Source: CAYRYU01 sp964428355 (GTDB taxonomy: Bacteria > Muiribacteriota > Ozemobacteria > Ozemobacterales > Ozemobacteraceae). Taken from it: DNA of 64,000 bases. The position numbers and the translations under genes were made by a program. The stretch covers positions 31,403-95,402 of the forward strand of contig CAYRYU010000015.1 of NCBI GenBank assembly GCA_964428355.1, written 5' to 3'. Each line of letters starts with the position of its first letter. Position 1 is the stretch's first letter. The notes beneath the pieces were generated by a model. It was not told the origin of the DNA and searched no databases. It was given only the letters and a program-made list of their open reading frames with translations. Shown here one piece after another: positions 28,506 through 40,800 of this stretch.

Positions 28506-29452
28506 AGGAGCCTTCGCCGGCCGATCGGGGGCTGTTCTTCGATATCCAGGGCTTTTCCCTCCACGACGGTCCGGGAACCCGGACCACTTTCTTCTTCAAG
28601 GGATGCCCTTTGGGTTGTCGATGGTGTGCAAACCCCGAAGGAATCATCCCTGCGGCCAATCTCTTCTTTCGTCGGAGTCGGTGCCGCTTTGGAGATGGAT
28701 GCCGGGGCTGTTTCTCCGCCTGTCCCTGCGGGGCTTTGTCTCAGAACGGAGCCGAGATCGTCCTGAACCGGGATCTGTGCGGCACCTGTATCCGGTTCGA
28801 CTGCGCTGCCGCCTGCCCGTATGAGGCATTGTCGATTTCGGGGAAATGGCTCTCTTTGAATGATATCCGGAGAGTCGTTGAACGCGACCGGCAATACTGG
28901 GGGAAAAATGGAGGAATCAGCCTGAGCGGCGGTGAGCCCCTTTTCCAGGCCGATTTCCTGATGAAGGTCCTTCGCCTTTGCCGCGAAATCATCGTCCACT
29001 CAACGATCGAGACTTCCGCGCTTGCCCCGCGGGAGGTGTTCCTGGAAGCCCTTGATCTGGCCGATTTCGCATTCGTCGATCTGAAACTTATGGACTCAGC
29101 TGCCCACAAGGCGTGGACGGGCGTTGACAACGGACAGATCCTGGAGAACCTGGCGGCCGGCGCGGCCCGAAGGGGGCGAGGAAGGCTGATGATCCGCATT
29201 CCGCTCGTATCGGGAGTGACGGATACTCCCAGGAACATACTGTCCACTATAGATTTCATGAAGAAGTGCGGCTTGTCCGAGGTGAACATCCTTCCGTGGC
29301 ACGGCATGGGAAGTGAGAAATGGGCCGCATGCGGCTTCCCCCGCCCAAAGACGGATTTCTCCACCCCCAAACACCACGAGATCGAAGCGATCCATTCGCG
29401 GTTCGAACGTTCCGGGATCTCCTGCTTCGTTGGCCATGAAACCCCTTTCTGA
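28502..29452 (+). CDS. hpdA: Glycyl radical enzyme activase (radical SAM)
   Basis: HpdA uses S-adenosylmethionine to create the glycyl radical on HpdB. The 316-residue protein has the radical SAM cluster motif KGCPLGCRWC (Cys35, Cys39, Cys42), followed by a ferredoxin-like insert with two Cys clusters (CRFGDGCRGCFSACPCG and CGTCIRFDCAAACP), usual in activases of this family, and the SAM-binding GGE motif LSGGEPL. The GTG start overlaps the hpdC stop (GTGA), so the three genes form one translationally coupled operon. Confidence 0.93.
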   Translation: MKEPSPADRGLFFDIQGFSLHDGPGTRTTFFFKGCPLGCRWCANPEGIIPAANLFFRRSRCRFGDGCRGCFSACPCGALSQNGAEIVLNRDLCGTCIRFDCAAACPYEALSISGKWLSLNDIRRVVERDRQYWGKNGGISLSGGEPLFQADFLMKVLRLCREIIVHSTIETSALAPREVFLEALDLADFAFVDLKLMDSAAHKAWTGVDNGQILENLAAGAARRGRGRLMIRIPLVSGVTDTPRNILSTIDFMKKCGLSEVNILPWHGMGSEKWAACGFPRPKTDFSTPKHHEIEAIHSRFERSGISCFVGHETPF

Positions 29453-29464
29453 TAGATTCCAACG

Positions 29465-31654
29465 ATGAAGGGGCTTTCCGGGAAAGCGGGGCTGGTTTTC
29501 CTTCTGGCTTTTTTCGCCATCCTCCTGACCGCCACTTTCGGCCTATCCCAGGGGTATGACCTCTGGTTCCACCTCGCGAACGGCCGCTTTATTTCGGAGA
29601 CGGGGACGATCCCCCATCGCGAGCCTTTTCTGTTCTCGTCTCCCCGACATCCGGAATACTACTTCACCAACTACGAATGGTTGTTCGGAACAATTCTCTG
29701 GAACATCTTCACCCGATGGGGATACTCCGGAATCGATCTGCTCCGGACTCTGGTGATCTTCGCGGGCTTCCTGCTACTGACGCTGGACTGCTTCCGCCGG
29801 CTTTCCGACCTTCGGAACCCTTCCCGAGGAGCGGTTTTCCTGCCGGCACTCCTTTTCCTGGGATTCGCCGGGATCTTCTTCCGTTTCGAGCCGAGACCCC
29901 AGATGTTCTCGGCCATGTTCCTGGCCTTCGTCGGCGCTTTCCGCCACGAGGTCAGGGGCAGGGCAGGTTTTGGGGCTCTCCTTTCGGCCGCCCTGGTGGT
30001 GTTATGGGCAAACATCCACATCGAGGTCTTTCTGGGGATCCTCCTCCTCGGCCTTTCCATCCCCGAAAAGGCTTTTCTCGGAAACCGCGAGGGGTTGCGG
30101 AAATGCCTTCCGGAAGCCGCCTCCCTGGCTGCAGCTTTGGGGGTTCTTTTTCTCACACCTGCAGGCAGGGGTTTGTTCTTCCAGGGCATGGAATACGCTT
30201 CCCGTGAGGCGTTCATAAGAGATTTCGGGTTGTACAACGTCGAGCTGGTTCCCTTCGGGCTCGAGGTCTTCGGGGAACCATTCGGGAAACTGGTCCTGGT
30301 CGGAATCATCGGCTTTCTAGGCTGGCTCCACCGCACGGGGGAGGTTCCCCCGGAAACCCCCTCCTTTCTGGCCTTCGTCGCCCTTCCCTTCATAAGCGTG
30401 CGCTTCGCCTATCCATCGACCATCGTGATTCTTCCGATCGCTTTCGGATGGGCATGCAGCCTCCTGGACACGATACGAGCCCCACGAGGGGGCGAATGTG
30501 GCCGAAAAGCCAGGATGGCGCAGTCCTTGAGGACACCTCCAGGACGCCGGGGGGTGTGGGTGATGCAATCCGCGCTTCTCGTTCTATTCCCACTCCAGCT
30601 CGGCCTCCAGGGGCCACGCTTCTTCGGGACTCACCCCGTGGTTGCGCTTTCCGCGACAAGACCGGCCGGGGACGTTTACCATTTTTCCTGCAATGTACCA
30701 GTTGGCGCATTGCGGTTTCTCCGGAAACTCGGGGTCTCCGGCCCCCTGTTTCACCCGGAGATGTGGGGCAATTTCATACTCTTCCACGACCTCCGGGACA
30801 AGGCCCGCTTGATCGATGAGGAACCCGCGGGGCGTCCCGGGGCACCATCAATTGTGTATCAAGCGCCGGAAACGGGTCTTTCGCCGCGAACGCGGGCTTT
30901 CATCAACGGAATGCACCAAACCTACCACCGCGACCTGATGCGCGATTATCTTCTGATTCTAACGGACCCCGGGCAAAGAGATCGGCTGATCACCGAATAC
31001 GGGTTCAAGGCCGCGATCCTTCCATACCCGGAGAGTCGCGACGACCATTTTTTCGGACTCTCGCGGTTCTTCCAATCGAGCCCGGCCTGGAAACTGGCGT
31101 ATTGGGACGACCTTTCGATAGTCTATCTCAGTGCGGGCCAAGCAAGCTCCACACCCCCGGACCCGCTTTTCGGGCCCCTGGTCGACCCTTCCCTCTTTCA
31201 CGTTTCCCCCCAGGCACTCAATTCATCCGCATCTCTGGACATTCTCGGGGAGCTCCTTAGGGCGAAAACTGCCTTCGGGGAGGAGGGAATCCTCATCACC
31301 CGGTTCTGGATCGCCCAGATGATGTCATCGGGAAAGGATTGGGTTAGAGCCTGCCGGGAGTACCAGGAGATCCTGGGAATCAACCCCCGCTCGTTTTCCG
31401 CCCTCTTCCAGATGGGGGTTTCCTGCCACCACTCAGGAAAAGCCGAGCAGAGCATTGCCGCACTCGAGCGTGCCAGGAGCTTGAAGTCCGATTCCCCTCC
31501 GGTCTTGTACAACCTAGCGATCGCGTATCTCGCGGCATCCCGACCCGACAAGGCCGTCGAAAACCTCGAGAATTGCCTGGATATCGATCCGGAGTTCCCT
31601 CCGGCGAGGAAATTGATGGCTACTATAGAGTCCGGTCCGACAATCGGAAAGTAA
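29465..31654 (+). CDS. Polytopic membrane protein (GT-C-like) with C-terminal TPR repeats
   Basis: This 729-residue protein begins with about ten hydrophobic helices (residues 10-375). The early loop GYDLWFHLANGRFI and the following HREPF resemble the first external loop of GT-C glycosyltransferase-like proteins, where acidic residues bind lipid-linked sugar. A soluble region follows, and tetratricopeptide repeats occupy about 610-725 (MGVSCHHSGKAEQSIAALER and a second unit). A polyprenyl-sugar glycosyltransferase or envelope scaffold role is possible, but I cannot assign a substrate. It lies 12 bases after hpdA but has no obvious functional link to it, and a good ribosome binding site is not visible. 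Confidence 0.65.
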   Translation: MKGLSGKAGLVFLLAFFAILLTATFGLSQGYDLWFHLANGRFISETGTIPHREPFLFSSPRHPEYYFTNYEWLFGTILWNIFTRWGYSGIDLLRTLVIFAGFLLLTLDCFRRLSDLRNPSRGAVFLPALLFLGFAGIFFRFEPRPQMFSAMFLAFVGAFRHEVRGRAGFGALLSAALVVLWANIHIEVFLGILLLGLSIPEKAFLGNREGLRKCLPEAASLAAALGVLFLTPAGRGLFFQGMEYASREAFIRDFGLYNVELVPFGLEVFGEPFGKLVLVGIIGFLGWLHRTGEVPPETPSFLAFVALPFISVRFAYPSTIVILPIAFGWACSLLDTIRAPRGGECGRKARMAQSLRTPPGRRGVWVMQSALLVLFPLQLGLQGPRFFGTHPVVALSATRPAGDVYHFSCNVPVGALRFLRKLGVSGPLFHPEMWGNFILFHDLRDKARLIDEEPAGRPGAPSIVYQAPETGLSPRTRAFINGMHQTYHRDLMRDYLLILTDPGQRDRLITEYGFKAAILPYPESRDDHFFGLSRFFQSSPAWKLAYWDDLSIVYLSAGQASSTPPDPLFGPLVDPSLFHVSPQALNSSASLDILGELLRAKTAFGEEGILITRFWIAQMMSSGKDWVRACREYQEILGINPRSFSALFQMGVSCHHSGKAEQSIAALERARSLKSDSPPVLYNLAIAYLAASRPDKAVENLENCLDIDPEFPPARKLMATIESGPTIGK

Positions 31655-31850
31655 TTCTCCTCCCTGATTCAAATCCGAATAAATCTCCTCCTGCTACTCC
31701 TCTTCCCAGGGAAAAAATGTTATCCTGGATATTGAGAAATCTGGAACCGGGATTCCTTGAATCTGATGGGCCGTCACCCGAACAACCCTGGCTCATGGGT
31801 CCGGTCATCTCGCAGTGTCTTCACTTCTGGGATTTTGGGAGGAAAGACTG
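31655..31850. other. Intergenic region before the giant lipoprotein gene
   Basis: No gene is seen in these 196 bases. It is more AT-rich than its surroundings around 31660-31790, with several A/T runs that could hold a promoter, but I could not pick a convincing -35/-10 pair. The GGAGG ribosome binding site of the next gene is at about 31838-31842. Confidence 0.4.
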
Positions 31851-34800
31851 ATGAAGAACAAGTGGGTCATCTTTTCGTTTTCGTTGATGACGATCATCCT
31901 TGGATTTGTTGCCCTTCAAGTCGGTTGTGGAGGAGGAGGGGGCGGAGGTTCCTCCGTAACAGGGACGCCGACCGTTCTTCCCAACCACATCCGGGGAACC
32001 GTCATCGCATCCGGAACCATCCCCGCATCGATTCTTCCCGCAATCTCCGGGGGCACTGGAGTACCGAGCGCAACCGTCTATCTCGAATCGAATCCGTCCA
32101 TAACCACTCTTTCCGATTCGACGGGCCACTTCGACCTGTACCCGGTTCCCGCCGGAAACCACCGGGTCGTTGTTTCCTACAAGAACCTCCAGGGCGGGGT
32201 CTGGAAAACCCGCTCACAGGTAGTTTCCATCGCCGACACCCATGTCGAGATCGACCTCGGTTCGATCGGCCTTCCAGCGGCCACCTGCAGATTCACCGGA
32301 ACGGTCACCTCCCCGGCGGGAGTCCCAATCCCCTTCGCGACGTTGACCCTTTGGGGGGAGACATTCCAGACCAACCAGCAAGGCCAGTACACGACGCCTT
32401 TCATGCCGATCGGGGATACCGGAGACCTCGTGCTTTCGGCGGGGGGTTACCAGACGGTCACGCTTCCCCTCCAGTTTTCGGGAAACACGACGATCCAGAT
32501 CGGAACGGTCCTCCCCCTCACCTCGGACACGAATCACGCGCCCACAGCCTTGATCCAGACTGCCGCCTCGACGGTTCTCCCCGAAGGGTCCCTATCTTTC
32601 ACCGGCGTCCCAAGCGACCAGGATGGAGACACCCTAACCCTCGCCTGGCAAGCCACATCCGGGACTTTGACGAAAGCCTCCAACGGCCTTTCCTGCGATT
32701 GGGTGGCTCCGCCTCAGACCGGTTACGCGACCATCACGTTTTCCGCAAAAGATCCCTCCGGCCTGATGGGTTCCTGTTCCGTCGGAATCCACGTCACCAC
32801 CGGCGGCGGGGATGACGGAGACAACATTCCCCCCGCCATCGGCACGGTGTATCCCGTTGCGGGGGCCATTGGCATCGCGACAAACAGCCAGATCACGGTA
32901 ACATTCTCCGAGCCCATCCTGGCCTCATCCCTCCAGGGCGGGAAGATAGCCGTCCTCGCAAGCGGAACCTCGGTCGCCGGAACCGTGACCCTGAGCGCGG
33001 ACAAGATGACTGCAACCTTCCAACCAACCTCAGGACTGGTTCCCTCGACTCTCCATACCGTAACCGTAGCGACTGCGGTCACCGACCTTGCCGGAAACCA
33101 GCTCGTCCTGGGAAGGGTCTGGAGTTTCACCACGGTTTCCCTCATTCCCGGGGATACCACCCCACCTACGATCGTCGGTGTCTTTCCCGCGAGCTCAGCC
33201 ATCAACATTGCCTCCAACACCCTGATTGCCGTCACCTTCAGTGAACCCATGGGAGCCGGTGTTGAAACCGGGGGGTATATCTTCCTTTACGAGAACGGCG
33301 GGGCAATTCCCGTGACCGTAACCTTCGACTCCGCCCGCACGACCGCCACCATTGCGCCCGATTCCCCTCTTTCGGCGGGAGCGAGCGAGGCCATCGTCGT
33401 TTCACACCTGATCACGGATTCCGCCGGGAACCAGCTTGGAGGAACAGACTGGCAGTCCGTTTTCTCCACTGCCGCGGCCCCCGATCTGACTCCGCCCGTG
33501 ATCCAGGCGGTCTTTCCCGCCTCCGGAGCGATCCAGGTTCCCGCCAATTCGGTCATCTCCATCCAGTTCGACGAGCCTCTCGATCCGACTTCCGTCACCC
33601 TTCAGACCATCCTGGTCGACTGCGGGGGAATCAAACCCCCCGGAATCGTCAAAGTCGGAGTCGATCCCTCTACCGCGGTCTTCCAGCCCAGCGCGCCCCT
33701 CCCCGACGGAAAAAAGATAGACGTCCAGGTAACCTCAGGAATCCGGGACAAGAAGGGGAACTCCTTCGCGGGCCCGGTCGCCTGGAGTTTTTCGACCGCC
33801 CTCGGCGGGGCTGACGTCATCCTGCCGACCGTTGCTGCCGTTTCCCCAGCTTCGGGAGCCACGGGAGTAGCTACCGGCAGCGTACTCAGCATCACGTTCA
33901 GCGAATCCATGAATTCGGCCACCCTCGTTTCCGCCAACTTCGAGGTTTCGAGCGGCGGCGCCCTGATTTCTGGAAACGTGGCCTACTCGCTGGACCAGAT
34001 GACGATGACGTTCACCCCCTTGGCCGCGCTTTCCCCCGAAACCACCTATTTGGCAAGAGTTAAGGCCGCAGTGACCGACATCGCCGGGAATCCCCTCGCG
34101 GCGGACATGGTCTGGACCTTCACGACGGTTCCCCGTCCCGCCCCGGACCTTACCCCTCCCCAGATCACCTCGACGGATCCTGCCTCCGGAGCCCTTGCGA
34201 TCCGACCATCTACCTTCGTGAACATCCGTTTCAACGAACCGATGGACCCCACGACCCTCACGGCAGCGAACTTCGCGGTTATGCTCGGAGCCGCCACTGT
34301 TCCCACCACCCTCGCGGTCAACGCCGACCAGATGGGCGTGACCCTTTCCCCAAACAATCCCCTGGCAACCTACACCACCTACTCGGTCTGGATTTCGGGC
34401 CGGGTCCGGGATCAATCCTCCAACCTCCTTTCCGGGGGCGATTTCCGTTACAGTTTCGCCACATCGATCGAATCCGACATTACCCGCCCCCAGGTCACAG
34501 GGCGCTTTCCAGCCCCCGACGCAACGGGAGTCGCGACCGGCTCGGTTATCTCCGTCACCTTCAGCGAAGCGATGGACACCTCCTCGATAAACGCATCGAC
34601 CTTCATCGTTTCGTGCGGGGGGCTGATGATAACGGGTGACCTGGCATTCTCGCCCGATCAGATGGCCGCGACGTTCACTCCCGGGACGGGGCTTCCGTAC
34701 GGAGCTTCGGTATCCGTCTACATCGACGTCCGGGTCAAAGACCTGGCGGGAAACGTTCTGAACTCGGCCGTGATCTGGACATTCTCCACAGTTCCAGCGC

Positions 34801-37800
34801 CCGATCTCACTCCTCCGCAGGTCGCAACGGTACAGCCTGCCGCCGGAGCTACCGGAGTACCCATCTCAGCCGAGATCGGAATCACCTTCACCGAGCCCAT
34901 GGTCGCGACGATGATCGACACGACCACCTTCCTCGTAGCGAGCGGAGGGACCCCCCTAACGGGAACCGTCACGACCAGTCCGGATGGAATGATGGCAACC
35001 TTCACCCCCGCTCTATCGCTGGGTTACGAGAGCTCGATCGCGGTCACCATTCTGGCCGGACTCCGTGACCTTTCAGGGAATGCCCTTCAGGCGAACTTCA
35101 TCTCCACTTTCACGACCACCCCGGTTCCCGATCTGACCCCGCCCACGGTCGTATCGATCTTTCCGGCATCGGGCGCAACCCACGTCCCGGTTTCCGTCGG
35201 AGTTTCGGTGGTTTTCAACGAGCCGATGGACTCCACCACCTTGAACACTTCGTCATTCCTGGTTTCCAGCGGAACCGTCCCGGTCGCCGGAACCGTTGCC
35301 GTCAGCACGGACAGACAGACCGCCACGTTCACGCCCTCCGCCCCGCTGGCTTATGATTCCGTTCTGACCGCCACCCTCCGTTCCAGCGTCAGGGACCTCG
35401 CCGGAAACCTTCTCGGCAGCGACACGACCTGGACCTTCTCCACCCCGGTCGCCCCTGATACCACACCGCCGTCGATCATCGCCGTCGTACCTGCGGCAGG
35501 TGCGACGGGAGTTGCAACGAACACGCAGGTTTCGGTCACCTTCGACGAGGACATGGATGTCTCCTCCCTCAACACGAGCACGCTCCTGGTCATGAACGGG
35601 GCAACCCCGGTCGGGGGAGGCGTAACTGTCAGCCCCGACACCCGCACGGCAACTTTCACGCCCTCCCTGCTCGCCACCAACACGGTCTACACGGTAACCG
35701 TCACTTCCGGGGTGCGGGATGCAAACGGGAACTCCCCTTCATCGAACGCATCCTGGAACTTCACGACCGCCCCGGATTCCGTTCCGCCGCAGCTGGTTGC
35801 ATATCTTCCTGCATCCGGAGCGACGGGGCTCCCGGTCAGTTCCCTGGTCTCGGTAACCTTCGATGAACCCATGGACCCCTCGACGCTGGTCCCGGCAAAC
35901 ATCATCGTTTCCAGTGGGGGCATTCCGATTTCCGGAAGCTTCGCCCCGGGCGCGGACGGGATGACCGCAACCTTCACACCGGCTCCTGCCCTTGGGTTCG
36001 GCACCCAGTACACCGTTACCGTCACCACCGGAGTGCACGATGCCGCGGGAAATCCATTGCCCACCTCCTTTTCCTGGAGCTTCTTCACCCTTTCGGCACC
36101 CGACACCACGCCTCCCCAGGTGGTCAGCGCCTATCCCGTCGATACCGCGTCCGGAGTCCCCACCAATACGGTGATCTCCCTGGTTTTCGACGAAGGCCTT
36201 GCCAGCACATCGGTAAACGGCACGACCTTCCAGGTCAACGGCGGGGCGGTTGCCGGAACGATCGATCTGAGCCCTGATCTTCGGACAATCACCTTCACCC
36301 CATCGGCGAACCTTGCCAACCAGACTCTTTTTTCGGTGACCGCCAACACCGGGATCACCGACCTCGCTGGAAACGCCCTTGGATCCGCTTTTTCCTGGTC
36401 CTTCACCACGGCATCGGCACCGGACGTCACACCTCCCCAGGTTGCTTCACGCATTCCGGCCACAGGCGCAACCGGCGTTCCCATCGACACGGAAATCTCC
36501 GTCACGTTCGACGAACCCATGGATCCATCGACGATCGATTCCACGACCTTCCAGGTTGCGACGGGAGCGACCCCTGTCCCGGGAACAGTTTCCTTGAGCC
36601 CCGACCGGTTGAAGGCGACTTTCACGCCCACGGGAAACCTTTCCTTCGATTCCGTCCATTTCGTGACCGTTGCCTCCGGAGTGCAGGACCTCGCCGGAAA
36701 TCCCCTCGGAGCCGACCACGTCTGGTCCTTCACAACCGTTCCGGCACCGGATGTCACGCCTCCGCAGATCCTCTCCCTCAACCCACCTGACACCTCGACC
36801 GGAATCGCCACCAATTCGACGGTCAGCGTTTCCTTCAACGAACAACTCGACCCAGCCTCCGTCGGGACCTCCTCCCTGGTTCTCACCGACGGTGCTCTCC
36901 CCGTTGATGGCTCCGTCACTCTCGATGGCGGAACCCAGATTACGTTCCATCCGACCAATCCTCTTTCGCACCTGGTGACCTACACCGCCAGGGTCACCAC
37001 GCTCGTCTGCGATTCTGCCGGGAACAACCTCCCCGCCGATTCGACCTGGACGTTCACCACCAATGCCCAGCCCGACCTTACCCCGCCCACGGCCGCATTC
37101 GAGGCGGTCACGCCCACCCCAAGAAATTCCCCCGTCGGGAACGTGTATGTGAACTTCGATGAGGTGGTCCAGAACGTCACCGCGGACGATTTCTACCTCT
37201 CCCGCGACGGAACGATGGTCGACATCACCGGGGTCCCCTTCAGCGCGATCTCCACGACCAGGTACTCCCTCGATCTGTCAGCCTACACTTCCCCCCAGGG
37301 GTCCTACCGGCTGGAAATGTACGCTTCCGACATCCAGGACCTCGCGGGGAACTCGCTCGCCCAGCCTGCTTCGGTTACCTGGAACACCGACACCACTCCG
37401 CCGACGGTGACCATTTCGGCGATTTCCAACCCCCGGAATGTTCCGGTGAACGTGGTCACCCTGGATTTCAGCAAACCCGTCCTGAACTTTGACCGTTCCG
37501 ACCTCACTCTCGATTTGGACGGCTCGGCCGTTAGCCTGACCGGGTTGACTCTCAACACGGTTTCTTCAACGCAGTTCACCATCGACCTGACGACGGTGAC
37601 CACGGCAAATGGAACCTACACGTTTACCGTCAACGTTTCCAATATTGCCGATTCGGTGGGGAATTCCCTTGCGGCACCCCAGACCGCCACCTGGCTGATG
37701 GACAACGTCCGTCCGACGGCGGCGATCGTTCCCGTCACACCCGATCCCCGGAACCAGCCCTGCGGGCTCGTACTTGTCGATTTCAGCGAGCCGGTCCTGA

Positions 37801-40800
37801 ACACCGATATTTCGGACTTCCTCCTTACCCGGGACGGAACCTCGGTCAATCTGACCGGAATCCCGGTGACCCGGGTCACCGATACCCGATACCAGTTCGA
37901 TCTTACCGCCGTTACGGCCGGCCCGGGCTCATACGTTCTGACCCTTGGGCCGGGGGATATCACCGACATCACCGGAAACACCCTTTCCGGGACTCCTTCC
38001 GATTCCTGGGTTACCGATACCACGGCTCCGACGGTCACTTTTACCACCGTCACCCCGGATCCGAGAAACACCGTTGTCGGAAGCCTCACCCTCACGTTCA
38101 GCGAGCCCGTGGTTCCGATCGCGGTTTCGGATTTCTCGCTCACCAGGGATGGCGCACCGGTGTCACTGGCCGGGGTTCCCGTCGCTGCGGAATCGACAAC
38201 CCGTTACTCCCTCGACCTGACCTTCGTGACAAACGTTCCCGGCGATTACATTCTCGCCATCCACCCCACCTACGTGATGGACTATGCGAACAACCGGCTT
38301 GCCGCGATCTCCTCCGAGTCATGGACCCTCGAAGCCGGAGCCCCTTTCGCGACGATAGTTGCGGTTTCCCCCGACCCGAGGAACTCTTCGGTGGCCAGCC
38401 TGACCATCGATTTCAACGAACAGGTCCAGAACTTCGACCGATCGGAGCTCACCCTTACCCGGAACGGCGGCTCGGTCTCACTTGCCGCGGTTCCCTTCGT
38501 TCAGGAATCCACCACCAGGTATTCGATCGACCTCTCCTCGTTGACGGGTACCGCGGGAGCTTACAGGCTGGTCCTCTCCCCGGGCAACATCCTGGACATG
38601 GCGTTGAATCCGCTTCTGGGGCCCGCTGCTGAAGACTGGACGATCGATTTCACCAGTCCCGGAGTCTCGATGGTGGCCGTTTCCCCAGACCCGAGAAATT
38701 CCGCCGTGGCATCCGAAACCATCAACTTCACCGAGGCGGTCCAGGGCTTCACGGTCGGATCGCTCGCTCTTTCCCGGAACGGAACGCCGGTCCCGATCAC
38801 CGGGGTCCTGAGCCAGATCACGACCACGGGCTATGCCCTCGACCTGTCGGGAGACACCGCCGTCCCCGGCTCCTATACCCTCACCCTATCCCCCGCCGGA
38901 ATAACGGATCTTGCGAGCAATCCGCTTCCAGCGGGTGCGACCGATTCCTGGCAGATGGAGAACACCGCCCCCACGGCGACCGTTTCGACGGTCTCCCCCG
39001 ATCCGCGAAATGCGACAGTGGGAAGCATCACCATCGACTTCAGCGAGGCCGTGGTCAATGTCGACAGGAGTGACTTCACCCTGACCCGCGACGGAACAGC
39101 GGTTTCCCTTTCCGGGGTTCCGTTCGCGATCGAATCCGCAACCCGTTGTTCCTTCAATCTGACGGGTGTTTCCGGAACCTCCGGCGCCTACTCCTTCACT
39201 GCCAACGTCTCCAACATCACCGATACTGCTGGAAACGCGCTCGTTTCAGCGGTTTCGGAAAACTGGACGATGGATACGGGAGCGCCGACCGCGGCGATCG
39301 CGTCCATCACTCCCGATCCCCGGAACACCGTGGTCGCTTCGGTGACGGTGACCTTCTCCGAAGCGGTTCTGAACTTGAACATCGCCGATTTCTCTCTCAC
39401 CCGGGACGGAACGAACGTTTCGCTTGCGACGGTGCCGTTGGCCCTGGAAAGCCCCACTACCTGGTCCCTCGACCTCTCGGGATGCACCGGGCCGGCGGGC
39501 ACCTACGTCCTGACCCTCAACGTGTCCGACATCACAGATGCGGGGGGAAATCCTCTCGCGGGAGCGGTTTCCGATTCCTGGCTCACCGATACGACCGCTC
39601 CGACGGCGTCCCTCACTCCGGCGATCCCCGACCCGAGAAGGTTGGCGGTTGGAAGCATCACCGTCGACTTCACCGAGCCGGTCATCAACCTCGGGGTTTC
39701 CGACTTCTCCCTCTCCCGGGACGGCGCTCCGGTCACTCTTTCCGGCGTCACTCTCGTCCAGGTTTCGGGAACGAGGTTCGCCCTGAACAACCTTTCGACG
39801 GTCACCGGCCCCGCGGGAACATACATCCTCACCTTGAACGTCTCGGACATCCGGGATGCAGCAAGCAACAGCCTCGCCCTATCGGTTTCCGATTCCTGGC
39901 TCATGGATCCGACCGCCCCCATCGCAAGCTTCGATCTCGTTCTTCCCGACCCGCGCAACGTAACGGTGGCAAGCGTCACGGTCCACCTCACCGAGCCGGT
40001 TCTGAACCTGGACCGGAGCGACTTTACCCTCACGCGTAACGGCGGCGGGGTCTCCCTTGTTGTTACCCCCTTCGTACAGGAATCCCCAACGGTCTATTCC
40101 CTCGACCTCACGTCACTGACCAATGTCGATGGAGCCTATGTCCTGACCCTGAACAGGTCGGATATCGTCGACGCCGCGGGCAACGCGCTGGCCGCAGCCG
40201 TTTCCGAATCCTGGACGACCGACTTCACACCGCTCACCGCGACCATGACCGCGATATCCCCCGATCCGAGAAATACTTCCGTGATCGGCAGCATCACCTT
40301 CACTTTCAGCGAATCGGTCCAGACCCTTACCCGGGCCAACTTCACCCTTACGCTGGGTGCAGGCAACGTCGACATTTCGGCCGTTCCATTTGTCCGGGAA
40401 TCCGGTTCCCGGTATTCCTTCGACTTGGGCGGGGTAACATCCACCCCCGGAACATACACCATCACCCTTCCGGCGGCGGGTGTCCGGGACCTCGCCGGAA
40501 ACGTCCTTGCCTCCTCCGTAACCGACACATGGGTCATGGATGCGGCCGCTCCGGTCGCGGCTTTCGTTCCAATAACCCCCGATCCGAGGAATACCGGCGT
40601 TCCCACCATCACGGTCAACTTCAACGAGCCGGTCACCGGGGTCGCGATCAACCACTTCACCCTTTCGAGGTCGGGCTGGGGAAACATTCCCCTGACAGGG
40701 GTTTCACTGACCCAGGAAACCTCCAGCCGGTACTCCTTCAATTCCTCCACCCTCACGGGGAATGCAGGCACCTACACGGTGACCATAACCCCGGTCGCCG

